Positions 34,601 through 49,600 of a stretch of DNA of 64,000 nucleotides are shown piece by piece. Positions within the stretch are counted from its first letter, which is position 1. Each line of letters opens with the position of its first letter. Source of the stretch: Saturnia japonica. Taxonomy: Eukaryota; Arthropoda; Insecta; Lepidoptera; Saturniidae. A program made the translations under genes and the position numbers. The stretch spans positions 21,013,590-21,077,589 of the forward strand of contig CM065308.1 in the NCBI GenBank assembly GCA_033032175.1, given 5' to 3'. Under the pieces are notes generated by a model, which was given only the letters and a program-made list of their open reading frames with translations, was not told the DNA's origin and made no database searches.

Positions 34601-37600
34601 GAGAAAAATGTTGGTTTAAAATAACTATACTAAAGTTCCGTATCTTTCTTATACCACGTATCCCATCCAAACGGTTAAAAGTCTTGCAAAGTCTCGTCGA
34701 AGTTTTACGGTATCTATAGGTATCGCTGATCCTCATATGTTTAAATGACCTTTATACAAATATTGCTAAGTATCCTATTCCAACTATACACGACATATTT
34801 TACCTTCGTAGTTATCCCGCAGGTGTTAAAAGCGAATTTTGCTCACACGTCCACACGTTCCTGGCGAAACTAACAGACATGTACTACAAGATGCTCGGGC
34901 TGACCGTCCTCTATATACCACGCGAGGGTCAACATCTAACCTTCGAAAAGGCAAGCACCGATAGAGAGCTGGTGAAGAGATTGGAAGGCGTCGTTGTTTA
35001 CTGGACCCATCAAATAAAGTCTTGCTTGGAGGATCAGGCTTTCATAGCGTCCCAGCAGGAATTACTTTGCCCGAGCGATGAATATGACTTTTGGATCTAC
35101 AGACGTACGTCTATTTGAAAAATGAATATGAGACTTTGTTATATCTTAGTGTAAATATATTTTAGTACAATTTCGTCAAAATTCTTGCACTGTTCCCGCT
35201 AGTAAGTAAAATAAAGCCCAAAAACAAAACGAGACCACCAATAGAAAATCCGCTTATACATATTATTTACTGTGTTAAGTTAATTAGTTTCGTATTTTTA
35301 GATGAAAACCTGAATGCATTGTTATACCAACTCAAAAATCCAGCTGTACGACATATAACTAAAATTCTTGTTACAACGCATTCGACTTTTATTCATCAGT
35401 TCCAATCACTTTGCGAAGAGATCGTCCAAAAAATTAACGAAGCCACATCTAACATTGAATATCTTCAAGTGATAAAGCAGCCATGTGCTGTCCTAGAATG
35501 CGTCGTTGATCCCGACGAGATATCCAAGCACGTGCCACAGATAATCAATTTGTTCCGTTTCATATGGATGGAGTCTCCTTTCTACAACTCGGAGACACGA
35601 ATCACTAATTTGTTGAAAGCTCTGAGCAACCAAATTATAATTCTTTGCCGAAACTACATCAAATTAGAAGAGCTCTTTGATGGTGAAACGAAGAAGGCCA
35701 TGGGTGAGTTTAGCAAGTGTATTGACTGCTGTAAGAAATACAGGGAGATTTACGATACAATGGTCGAAGCTCACAACGACTTGAAGCCAGGCAGTTGGAA
35801 CCTGGATACTGGAAGCATCTTTAACTACATAGATTCTTTCGTGCAGAGGTGTTTTGACATGTTGGATGTTTGCAACTGCATGATTATTTTTGGCAGGTAC
35901 GTTGAAACGTATACACGAGCTTTTAATAGATCATTCCACAGACACAACTTGTCTCGTTAGTAGCCAATTAGCCAGAATTTATTGAAAGATGAGGATAGGT
36001 ACTATCCGATAGAATGAGTAGAGTTTTTAGTAAATCCTGGCATATTTATTGAGAATGAAATTAATTAACTTTTCTATATGATTTACCCACAGGATTGATG
36101 AGTTGGAGACAATAAACAAACCAATGTTTGGTGGAGCCCGCGGTGATCAGTTCGAAAACAAGTGTGATCAAATCGAGCGCATGTTCCATGAAGCGTTGGT
36201 CAGTGTGTGCAGGGTTTCGTCTTCAATACTGGATGTACAAGCACCTTCTTGGTACGACGACATACTGCTCTTTAGGACTATCATAAAGGACATTGAGGTT
36301 AGTTGTACTTTTAATCTGGCAAAAATTAATGAAGATGTTTTTTCTCAGTAAATAAACACTGAATGATATTTAAGAATCGTTTAATAATGATAAATTTAAA
36401 AAAAAACTTTAGTAAAACAACAAATTAAGGCGCTCAAAAAATGTTACTTAGTTCAGATGGTTGCTTGACGAAATTTGAAATATTCTCCTGTCGTCCTCTT
36501 CAAAGTATATGGCGCGAAGTACATAAATCCTTTGTCAATAATTTTTTCGTTTTATTTTTGGATATTATTTCTAAATAATAAGCTATAATACACGTAATTT
36601 ATTTAGATAATAATAGAGAACTTGGTGGAGACGGTGTTCGAAGGTGTCAACCACATAGAAGAAGCTGTAGTTGCTCTGTATTCACTAAACAACTATTCAA
36701 AGAGAAAGAATTTGAAGAGGATCTTCAAAAGGAAGACTGCTGAAGTAAATATATCATTTTTTATAAGTTTATTTATCGTTTTGATGTATCATTATATTTT
36801 TACCAAAACTATCTAGAAAACAGTCAAGTCTCAAACGGAGAAAATTTAGTATTAAGAACTTCCCTCATCAATCATTTCCATGGTAGGTACGGTGTGTAAA
36901 GTTGGACAATTCGAAAGTATTATTACTCGTACTTTCCTCGAGTCGTCAGAGAACATATACATCGTTATCAGTCCTTTCGACCTCTCTGTAGGTATTTCCA
37001 GGATTCCTGTCCCATAAATTTGGTTAAACTGAGACTATTCTACTTTTGCAGTTGGCCATTATTACGAGTGGTGATCGCTCACTACCAGCCTAGTATTGAC
37101 GTACAAATAAGTAAATGATATAATTATAATCTTATTTCTTATTGAGGTGTGGGCTATGTTCAGCGACGAGGTGCAAGAGTCGAAGAAGGATATGGTTTCT
37201 AGTCGTAGTCAGTACCCTGCAGACTTGCCGTCGTTTGCGGGACGCGCTGCGGTACTCAAAATGAGGAAGAACAAGCTCGTATACTTGAAGAAGGTCAGGG
37301 CTTTGATGGTTATCTAATGTTTCTGCTCATACTAACAAAATAATTTGAAATATTTTAGTTAAGGGCGGTTAAAACAAATTTCTATCGTCAAGTAAAAGTA
37401 GGCATGTAATCATTTTAACATCTGGTTTCATTGTTGGAAGCTAATTTAATGTATTCTTTAAATGATCTCATAGATAAAATATATCGCAGGTGATGACAGA
37501 CGCGTCCGTTTGGTTGATGCCGTGCAGTAACTCTGAAGATGTGATCATGCACGTGAACAGGCTTATGGGGGCCATTGATGTGGCCATTAGAGAGCTTTGG

Positions 37601-40600
37601 ATCTCGTGGACGGTAACTCCATAATTAATAATATGCTACTAGGATTTACGAATTCTCAAAAAAAAAACCAATGTCATCTTATTTTACTCGTTGGCAGAGA
37701 CTATAATAACTGTTGTATTTATTGCCTTTTATTCTTTTTCCATGCGTTGTTGTAGCACTGGAAACTTTATTTTTGTAACTGTTTATGATTTAACGTCTTA
37801 AATAAATGTATAAACGTCAACTATTACAGCTTCATTGCGTTAAGTAATAAATTTTTGTGGTAGTTTATCACATGTAAATATGTTATTTTTGTGGCTTACT
37901 TATTATTGTCGGTCTTTCTACCCCTTCAAAGATAAGGGTGACTAGAACTTTGCAGACAAATAATAGTTAACTTAAAAAAAATTATTACAGCACAATCTAG
38001 ACGAAAAATGCGGAGCCGGGTTGAACAAAACTCTGATGAGGAAAAGCGCTGAGAATCCTGGACTGATGGAATGTAATATTGACGTGTAAGTGAAATGTTT
38101 TTCACCAAATCAAAATCAGCGGTGTTTGGTTACACATTTATTTATCTAAAGCAATGATGGCTGTCGTAACGTATACAAACATCTCGTTGTTCGACGCAAG
38201 TTCGAATCCCCGCAATGAGCCTGAGCTTTCTGAGAAGGAAAACATCGTGATAAAAAATATTGCGGTGGTAGGACTATTTCTAATGCCCGCCGTTGTTAGC
38301 TACTACTTCAAGTTAAATCTGTCGTCTAAGCACCAACATGTGTGTTTCCAGCAAGTGTACTTGAGAGCCAGTCTTAGCGTGCTACCATTTTGGTTCACAT
38401 CTTCACTTGAGATCACGTAAGATGGTGGTCATGACGCTAAGCATATAACAATGAAAAAAAATCTGATTTCTAAAGGACGCGATGTCTAATTATGAAATTC
38501 TTTGTAATTTTATTATCCCATTAGAAACATCTTGGACTTGTGCAAGGAAGCGGCCCATTGGGAGAATTTAGGTCTTGACATACCACTGCACGCCTATCAG
38601 GTAACTTTCCTTGACCTTCTTCAATCTACAGTAACTAACAGTTAAGCATTCTATGAAATTCATCTAAGTATTTTGCTTTGATAATCAACGAAACGGTCAT
38701 GGAGACTTGTTTGCCATGAAATTTACGTCCATGAACAGTTCGAAATGTGGCCAAATTTCAGCGTTTTTGACACGCACAAAACTAGCTTCGTTAGCTTCGT
38801 AGAATAGTTTTTCTTTCCGCCTTTTCACAATTATTTACAACGTTATTGACAGGTCATATATAAGGTACCTACATAAATTAAGTAGATAAATTAAGGAATA
38901 GGTCCTAAGTAGCTTGCTTCTTAATTTTACTATAGAAGAAGACTAACAAATATTCTCCTAAATGTTTAGATTTACATGAAGAGTAAAAATATTCTCTATG
39001 TATACGAGAGTGTGTTGGCTGTCGTAAAGGGATACAACAAGATCCTCGATTCGCTCTCGGACGAAGAGAGATTGTTATTCAAGCCGTTAATTACTGTGAG
39101 TAGTTATTTTAATCGTCAAGTAGTATTAGACAGGTCTTGATCAACAAATACACGACAGCTGACAAGAAATTGTCATTATCGAAGTGTCTATGTACTAAAC
39201 TGATCGAGATTCTGTCTTGACGTTTCAACTCAAATCTTTTTAGATGTAACAAGTACATATAGGTGGTCACCGAATTTAGCGAATGTCAAAATGATATATT
39301 ATGTATCATGTAGCATTTTTTATTATATATGCATATTAAAAACTAACGCTTCGATCGCGGGCTACGCACGATGTTAATAGGCAATCATTATTTTCAATCC
39401 GTAATTTTATTTTTACTCATATCATTGACAATTCATACGTCTATCAATTGAGGAACGACGTATGCTTCACATCTATAAAATTTGATCAGAATCAGTTGAG
39501 AATTGAAAATAAAAGATTTGGAAATTCTTTTTTTTTCACGTTTTCTAAAAGTAATATTGACGCCCATCATCTATGGAATAACATATACTATGAATAAAGC
39601 TAAATATGCCAGTAGAGTATGCACATATGTACCAATATTGGTTTAAAATAGGTATGTAACAATACACAATTTTACCTATATGATTCCGATTATTGTAGTG
39701 AATAATAGAGGGTACATAAAAGGGGTAGGTAAGTAAAAAAATAAGTATGTATGCTTCTCCATATTTTTACCCCGCCATTTAACATGTCCTAACTATGTAA
39801 CTCACAGTAGCGGCTCGTGAACCTTTTTATTGAGTGTTCACTAAAAAACTTTCTATTGAAGTGATAGGAATTATATATAGTACATATATATAATTTTCCA
39901 AAGTTGCATGCGACAGATTCTAAAGCGTAGTTTTTAAAGTATTGCGTATGAATGTTGTAATAACTTTCTATGTTTAAAATTACTAATAGCATATTTTTTA
40001 CTAGTCGTAATTAAGTAAACACAATCTATACACACGAATCACAAACATAATTCAATGCAAGCAAAAACCATACAATTCGCGCGTAAAATATAGTACAGGA
40101 GCGCCGCTCAAGATTAGCTTTTTTTTTTTTTTTTGAACTGACTACACTGTTAGCCTTAGGGGCCCTATCCTAAAACAGAGCCGCTGCGGCTTTTACAGCT
40201 TCACCGGACTTGGGCCAGATTACCTAGATACTTTTAGTTCTTATACAAAATGTTTTGTTTCACGTGCCGGGCCGTGTAGAATGCTCTCTTTCGCACTCAT
40301 TGAACTCCGTTCTTATCGTTGTATTGAGTTTTGTTTCATAGGAGCGCAAACCTAGCGCTTCACTCGGTACATCTTAATACCAAATCTTTTCATTGTACGT
40401 AACTATTTATAGTAAAATGTTGTGTTTAGTACAGAGTATAAAGGGTTAACATTTTTTGTACCTAAAATACGAGTACAAAAGTACGGATAAGAAAAAATGA
40501 ACACGAAACTAATTTTGTTCAATAATTTTTTGTGGGAGTGCACTGCATATGCGCTCCTTAGGACAAGATGCCATTAGTCACTCACACAATTAAGACGAAT

Positions 40601-43600
40601 CTGACGACACCTCGTATGCTAAAATCCATCAACCAAACAATTAAACTTAAAACATACTGAAGACATTTGGGGAATGTCGGTAACGGTAGTTCAGTCTTTA
40701 ATTGTTAATATTTCACCATATCTGGCACATATATTTAATCAGCGCATTGCTAAAGTAACTTTCCCCAATATGATGAAAATAAGTAAAATAGTTCTATTGT
40801 TTAAATCAGGGTGTAGAAGTATATACCTAATATTGGAAATTATAGACCAATTTCTGCACTTCCGTCGATTACTTAGTAAGATTTTTGAGAAAATTTTCTT
40901 CAGCAAATAGTAGAGTACTTTCATAATCATAAAATATTGGGTCGGCAGTTTGGTTTCTAGAAATCAAAATCTAACCCTGTTGCTGGTGCAACGCTATTAA
41001 GTCACATATTTGGGGCATGGGAGAAGTCGTAAGTCGATGCAATCGGTGTATTCTGTGATATTTCAAAAGCTTTCGACTGCGTTGATCATACTACGCTCAT
41101 ACTTAAGCTGAAACATTATGGTGTGTGTGGACCTTCCTTCGACTTTCTAGTATCATATTTAACAGATCGCTATCTAAAAGTAAGTGTTAATGGGGTAACC
41201 TCTTCGGGATCTTTGGCTAGAATCGGCGTCCCACAGGGTACGATATTGGGACCGTTTTTGTTTTTAGTATTTATAAATGTGTACCTACCCTTTATGGTTA
41301 AGAACGGTTCATTGTTCACATTGTTCTTTTTGCATACGATACTTCACTTATATTTCAAGTGAAAAGAAAAGATTCAAAGGTTAGGCATGTAAATAAACCT
41401 TTAGTTAAAATATCAGAATGGTTTGCTTTAAATAATCTATTGTTAAATGCAAACAAAACAAAGTGTATCAGATTTACCTTACCTAAGATGATGTCTAGAT
41501 GCAAAATTACAATGGGGTTCTCAAAACCTTGGCAGGGAAATTAAACTCCGCTGCATACGCAGTGCGTAAGACTCGCCAGTTAACTGATATTACTACTGGT
41601 AGACTAGTCTAATTCGCTTACTTCCTCAATTTAATGTCCTACGATATTTTACTGTGAGGTTCAGCAGCTCAGGTAGATACCATAAAATTGACAGTTCGAG
41701 CAATTTATATATAAACCATGCTAATCATTGAGGAATAAATTTCAAGAATTTAATATCTTAACTTCGTCTTCCCAATACATAGGTACAATACAATAAAATA
41801 TTAGGCCGGGGAAAGTGTTTTCGCATAACGTAGGTATTAACTTGTTATAAAATTTCTTTGACTGTACTATTTGTATCTGGCTGGTTTTGGTTACATTAAA
41901 AATAAAAAAAGTTGTTTCCCGCTATTTTTCATTTATTTTTCTTTCTGTAAAAATGAGTGAATCTAATGTAGAAATTCGATAAATTTTAAAATATTATTAC
42001 CAAAAAGCCAAAAATGCAACTCAAGCAGCGATAAAAAAATTGTGATGTTTATGGACCTAATGCATTGTCAGTAAGAGTAGATCAAAGTTGTTTCAAACGT
42101 TTTCAGTCCGGAAATTTGATGTTAAAGATGCACCTCGCTCTGGTCGCCCTGTTACGAATAAAATGGACGCCATTTTTGAAAAGGTGGAGCAAGATCGGCA
42201 TGTCAGTAATTACGATGTACTTGAAGAACTGGAAATTGACCACAAAATAGTTTTAACCTATTTGAAGAAAGCTGGCTATACCAAAAAGCTCGATATTTGG
42301 GTGCCATAGGACCTCACTGAAAGAAACCGAATGAACCGTGTACTCATTTGCGATTCATTATTGAGACGTAATGAAACCGATTCGTTTTTGAAGAGATTGA
42401 TAACTGGCGATGAAAAGTAGTTCACGTACGACAAGAACGTGCGAAAAAGGTCCTGACCTAGGGTCGGCCAAGGTTCACAGACTGTGGTTAAACCTGGGCT
42501 AACTCGAAATAAGGTGATGCTGTGTGTATGGTGGGACTGTAAGGGCCATTCTTCGTTTATGATCTTTTACCGCCCGGCAAAACCATCGATTAAGATCTCT
42601 ACTGCCAACAACTGATGAGATTAATGGAAGCAGTTGAGAGAAAGCGTCCGGAATTGATCAACAGAAAGGGTGTGGTCTTTCATCACGATAACGCTAGACC
42701 ACACACATCTTTAGCCACTCAGCAAAAATTAAGAGTTTGGCTGGGAGGTGTTAGTACATCCACCATATAACCCTGGCCTTGCACCTCCAGATTTTCACCT
42801 GTTTCGGTCTCTTCAGAATTCTTTAGGTTCTGTAAGGTTAACATCAAGAGAGGACTGCCAAAACTATTTGTCGCAATTTTTTGATCAGAGGTTCCAAAGT
42901 TTCTACAGCAACGGGATCATGTCTCTACGTAAAAAAACGGCAGAAAATCATCGAACAAAATGCGCATAAATACTGAAAATATTAAATATAAATAAACTTT
43001 CAAAAAAATGTCTTGATTTTTCATATAAAAATGCGAACAAACTTTTTCCCAACCTATTATAATGTATATTCGGAAAAATGTAGATAATTTGAACTAACGG
43101 GCACAGTTTCAATACTAGACATTCACATAAATATTAAATAGTCATTACGTCTTTTAGACTTATCAAAACAAATAAAAGTTATTTAGGTAACTTTGTTAAG
43201 TTCCTAAGAACATTACCGATTTGCTGGATAATAAGTTCAAGAATCATTTTACATGTCACAAACCGGTGGTAGTGTATTAACATTCATAAGTGCCTTCTTA
43301 GGGCCTGAACTGAATAAAAAATATTTTGATTTTAAACTGTTTAGGTTACAAAGCCTGCCATAGAAATAGACATACATACATATGATTGAAAAACATAACC
43401 CTCCTTTTTTGCAGTTCAGTAATAATAATAAATAGGCGTGAAACAATACAATGCTCAGAAAAGACAGTAATGTCGCAACTAACAACACGTACGCTCTCGC
43501 CTGCGACAAAAGGAAAACATTGTTACTTTGTATGCTTATCAAATTGTTAAATATTTGTTGATAAATAATCGGTAATCGCGATATATCCTATCGGTGTCGT

Positions 43601-46600
43601 CACATCACCAGTTTTAATAAATACACTAGTTTTAGTTTTTATGAAAGATAGGACAATATATTTATCACAATTTTTTGTATTCTAATATCACATTCTTAAA
43701 AGGAAAAATGGCAACATAATCTACAATAAATATTAGTCTAGTCTAAAAATAAACACTGGGTAAATACTTAATAATGAAATATGGAACTTAACATCATTTT
43801 AAACACAAATTCAAATGGTCATTCATGTCGGCTTGTTCAATCATTTTTAGGCAACAAGGACATGGAAATTTAGTTCCAGTCGCATTTAAAGTTAATGACT
43901 CATCAAAGATATCATCATCGTCATCTATTATGATAGGAGTATTTAACTTTTCTTGTATTTCTATTTCTTGCCAATCGGTTCTTTGTAACATTTCACAATT
44001 CTCCAGATGTGCTACTAAGCACTGTATACCTTTTCTATTGCAGCAAGGGCAAATTTGCTCTTTGAATTTGATTATATCCTTGCTTGTACCAGGTTCTACC
44101 TTAATATTTATGTTTTCTGCTTTATTTACATTTACTTTGTCATATTTTGGAGTATCAGTGTTATTACATTTTCTGTTATCTGTTGTCTCATTGTAAACTA
44201 GTTTTTTCACTACAGACTGAGAATCGCCAGTTTTAACCTGGCCTGGTCTCGCTGTCCCACAAATACTCTTTCCTTTAATTGTTTGATTGTTAAATAGTTC
44301 ATTAACTAAACTTGAATCCAATGAATCTGGTAATTCTAACTTTATGTCCTCATTAGTTATTTTAAAACGGCTAACCTCTTTAAACTGTGGAATTGTTGGT
44401 ATAGGACCTACAATTTGCTTTAATCTCTTCCTTTCATTGATTTGACTAGAAGTTGGTTCAACATTATTTTTACTAAGTTTATTTATCACATCTTTATTTA
44501 AGCATTCATCTAAATGTCTATTGATGTCATCTTTTTTTACTTTAACATTACATACAGGACAAGGCACCAAATTTACATCAACAACTGCTACAAATTTTTT
44601 TCCATCTTTAGATTTAACCAGTTTAATATCTTCACCATATATATTTCTCAATAAACCAGATGCAGTTTGGAAATAATCGTCAATTTTTTTAACTTTAGCT
44701 GGAGTATTCTCCAGATGATGTAATTCCAGTTTATGCTTATTTGGATTAAGATTCGGACTGCTACTCATAATAACTTCCTTTGTTTCTTTATTTGGAATTT
44801 GTTTATTACTCCAGACTTTTCTCAGAGTTTGTACAACATCTGTAGAATTCGACCTGTGTCTGTTACCACCAACAATTTGATCTTTTACATTAAATAATGG
44901 TTTATTACTGGGTTGTTTTATACTAAAGTAAGCATTGTTACTTATCATACCCCCTTTTATATTTGATTGAATATTGTGATTGTAATCTTTAAGTACAGGG
45001 TTTGTAGTTTTCTTTGGTACATTATTTGTAATTTTATTGGTAGGAATGTAGTTGGTGATAACATTAGACTTGGGTACAACTTTTTTCGTGACTGGTATAT
45101 TAGGCTCTTTAATTTTTATGAAATTACCTCCACATTGGACCCTATGGGTAGTCCACCAGTAGTCTGAAGGTCCTGGTGCCCTATTCATGGAACGACGAAC
45201 AATACCAAAATGAGGCCTCTTTAGCTGGCAACGTCCATTACAACGCCAGACATGTGTTTGATATAGTTTTACCTGCAAGCATAGAATTTTCCCAATAATT
45301 TTCTAGAAATTATAATACATTTAGATTTTAATTGTTTTACATTTTACAATATTATTTTGACTATTATGACATCTGGTAATTCTTTAAGTTTTTATTATTA
45401 GCAATAACCAACTACATGATGTTATAAAAAATCTTAATTTTTTTACCTCTGCTATGAAATCATGATATATAGTGATGTTCAACCCAGCCGATTTATTAAT
45501 TCTGTACATATGGGATTTAAAGACAGGACCGTGTCCATCTCTGTCACGATCATTGCTAGTGACAAACAGATATGCATGGATCATCTCATGTAGAAGAGTC
45601 TCAACAAGGTCTTTCCGTGGTCGTAGTTTAAGCAGAGGCTCACTCAATGCAATATCACAAAAGCCACTTCCTCGTTCATATCTAAAATTGTCAAATAACT
45701 TAACTATTTTAAGATATAATTATTTTATAAAATATAATTTATTAAATTATTCTAACAATAAATTTATCTACAGTATGCACGCCTTATGGCCGTTTTCAAT
45801 AATATATGTTATTGAAAATGGCTGTGTAAAAGTCCACAGACTATTATTATTATCATTAATAATAATATTATACTGATAAGTGAGCAATTCTTGTATTTGT
45901 ATATATACAGTGTACATAGACTTGGTTTCTTAGATTGGGCTTTAAGAGTTTGGATGAAACTTTGTATTTAGATAATGTTTCACATTCCAAATTTACTTTG
46001 ATAAGTGTTTTTTTGCTTTCTATGTCATTAAGCTATGCTCAGTTGCCCATGTATACACAGTATATTATCCATCTGTTTATAACCTCAAGACAAGTTACCT
46101 AATTTATTACCTAAATATTTATAAAAAAACAGTATTGTCCAGTATTGAAATATTTTTTTAAGATTTTCTTCCTGAACCAACAAAGTTATTTTGTACTTAC
46201 AAAGCGGCTTGTGCTGAGTAGAAATGTAAGAAAATATTATAAAAATAATATTAAAAAAATAAAAGTATCATATTTGACTTTTAAACAATCAGTAATCTTA
46301 ATTTAGTCATGAGTAGTATATGCCCGTATTGGCGATTAAAAAAGGCAATCACGAAACAGAGTATTGATTTCAAACCTTACAATATAATACTATTACAATA
46401 CAACCTTAATATTATAGTCCATATTATTGCCATTGTTGAGCTTACAAAAAGCGTGAAAGTTAAACTGTGATCGCACTAGTTAACCGCGAGATCAAACAAA
46501 TGTATACTTACGAGCAAGTCCCAGCGCAAGAGTACATTCTTTTGCTCCATCTAACGACGACCCTGTTCGATAGCTTTTCTGTGAAAAACAGCTTGTCGAA

Positions 46601-49600
46601 GTGCACAAACAGCAAGTGAACATTAGGCGTTGGATCGATAAGTTCTAACTCGGGATCTCCCAAATTCATTTTTACGACGAGTTTGTGGTTTATTGCACAT
46701 CCAGATGCTTCTTTTAGAATTTCAGTATTTACGTTTACTTTGAAGTTTGAAATTCCTTTGACAGTTTGACACTTGAACTTGACAGTGGAAACCAGAGATA
46801 AGTAGAAACTAGTTACTAGTTGAAAGTTGTAACTAATATTATTGTAATAATTCAATTATGAAGATAACTCGAAATATTTCAATTATATCTATTGGATATA
46901 ACTAATATAGTTCGATAATGAGTGATAATTCATAATCGAAGTACTATTAGAAATTACTAATATTATTATTTTGATGGTGAGTGATCATTCATAATCGCAG
47001 TACCATTAATAGTAACTAATATTATTCGATGATGAGTGAACATTCATAATTGAAGTACCATTAGTAATTGCTAATACAAGGTTACTAATTTAATAAAATT
47101 ATTAATTATTATGACCGAACGACCTTTTTTTAGGTTTTAGCGGAGGTGAGGAACAGAGAGTAAAGTTCCTCATCCGCCATAGAGAGGGAGTTTCCTCCGG
47201 CCAGACGGGTGCTATGTCTGGCGGGCAGCTGCCCCGACAGTTGTCTTTTTTTTTTTTTTAACTGACTACAGTGTTAGCCTTAGGGGTCCTATCCAAAAAC
47301 AGAGCCGCTTCGGCTTTTACAGCTTCACCGAACTTGGGGGCGAGCGCTTAGGGCACTCAGCCGCGAAAGTTTGTGACGACCCGCACGAGGGTGCCAGAGT
47401 GGCCGAACCTCGGCTCGGGCGGTCGTCGCGAATGCAAAAAGGTCGCGATCTATCTAATTCCCTAATCCTAAGAGAATTCGAACTAACATATACTCATATG
47501 CACGTTCCCCTCTTCCTGGGAGGAAGGAGGGAACCATGCGTATGTGTATTTAGTGATCGGAATGGTTTTTCTAAACTAACTAGCGCAAAAAAAGAAAAAA
47601 AAGGTCCCTTACAGAACCTATGTACCTGTGTGGTGTGCACGTGTGTGTTGTTCATACGTGTGTAATGTTGTGTGTGGGTAGCTAAGTGTTGCACGTATAG
47701 TGTCTCTTTGTATCGCACGGGCGGCTGCCTGACCCAAGGGCTTCACACCGAGGAACGGACCTAGACTTAGGTTGCCGCTAGAGAGGGTGGACGTGACGGG
47801 TGTGCGGGAGCGAAATTGACCACCCGTCCTCTGCGGAGAGAACGGTGGTTACGCGGGCGTGGGCGGTGGCACGCTCTCTCGGCTTGAGCCTAGCCATTGA
47901 GAGGCCTGAGTTTGTTGGCTTCGCGATCGAGACGCTGTAGCGTCTCTACGAGCCGGGGAAAGGCAAATACGGTTTCGATGAAACCATACTGCTCCAGATG
48001 TGCCTTGTATGCGAGGACCTCGCGTATCTCGTGCTCACGATGGAGCGAGAGCATGAGGTCATCTTTTGTGACATGGATGGAGGCGCGGGGCGCTGGAGCG
48101 CGGGGCGCGGGGATATCCATAGCCATGAGGGGGCTGTGGTTTGGGGGCCCATGCGTTCTAAATCGAACGCACGGGTTTGGGCTTCACCTGGGGTGCGGGG
48201 GGGCCTACGGACGCCTGAGTGTGGTGGGGGGTCGGGAGGGACGGGAATACCTCTGGATTAAGCAGAGGTTGAGACCGGAACCCTGAGGCGGGGGGAGCCC
48301 TCTGAGGGGCAGCCTGCCAAGGGCGGAGAGGGTGCGTGGTGCGCGGGGCCTTGGGGCATCCACGATAGTTCGCGGGATGTCCCTCCTCCCTGCATAGTAC
48401 GCAGCTCGGGGGGGTGGTAGAGTCACGCTGACGCGTGCCCTCCCTGGTTGGATGGTCCTCTAGGCACTTAACGCACCTCGGACGTAAGTAGCAGTTGAGA
48501 GCGGAGTGCCCGTACAACTGACAGTTGTGGCATAGGAAGGCTTGTGATTTTTGTATGGTGGCTTTACGGATACGCCGGAGAGCTCGCATACCTGTTCAAG
48601 ATTGAATATTTTTTTGCCTTTCGGCGTCTTGTCGAGTATTAAAACGAGCAGTTGAAGTGCTCGTTTTTCCTTATTATACATCCGATGTACCTCTCGGATG
48701 GGGAATTTTTGTTCTTGGAGGGAGACGAGGACTTCCTCGGGTGTGATTTCGACGGGGATTCATCGAAGCACCACCCGTAGGACTCGCTCCTCTTCGAGCG
48801 CGTATGTGTAGTAGGGTATATTCCTACTACGGAGGAGGGTCGTGAGTTTACGATGGCTGTCTCACGAGCTCATCGTAAGGGAGATCCCGGTCGCGATATT
48901 ACGCGCCTTGGTATATTCTATTTTGAGCAATTTGAGGTCATTAGTTAATTTTGTCCAGACAGCTTTGTCGTGGATTATGATTGGCGGGGTTCTTTGCTTT
49001 TTACCGACGACCGGTTCGTTGGTATTTGAGGAGGGCGCGGGGGTGGCGGAGCCGTTTGCCGTTTTGGCAGTTTTTGTCGCGTTTGTTTGCTCGACGGGGC
49101 TGTCACAGGACGCGCGTTTCCGGGTTTTGACGACCGTGAAGTCGTCATTGTCCGCGGCAGCTTCGGTCGGGATTATGAGCGGTTCTCGGAAGTGGAGCGA
49201 AAACTCCATTTCCGAGGAAGAGGTTGGGCTGACCGGGGCGTCCATATCTTATTCGACTGGGAGGGCCGAAAAAGAACTAGTTAGGGGTGTTGTTACCGCG
49301 GGGGCAACGGGTTTAGTGGGGCGGCCATAGGGGCCGGGGGTGAATGATCGCTGTTGCGATTTCGCTCGGGACGTAAGTGGGGCGTGACTCGCACTTGTGA
49401 AGCTAGAGGGGTGGGGGTAATCGGTTGCGGGTACTGAGGCGGGCCGCGCGAAACCGGGTGGCGCGGTGACGGGTGAGATTGCGGCGGAGGTGGAGGGGAT
49501 GGCGTGCGCGGTATTGACGCTCTGATTGGACGATGACGGACGTAGCGAGTCCGCCATCTGTGCCCTGCTAACGTAGTCGTTGCTTTGCGTGGGCATATGC

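Noticed and set aside
47897..49330. Several long plus-strand open frames in the GC-rich region
   Set aside because: The minus strand reads as jockey ORF1 with zinc knuckles; the plus frames are GC-driven shadows.
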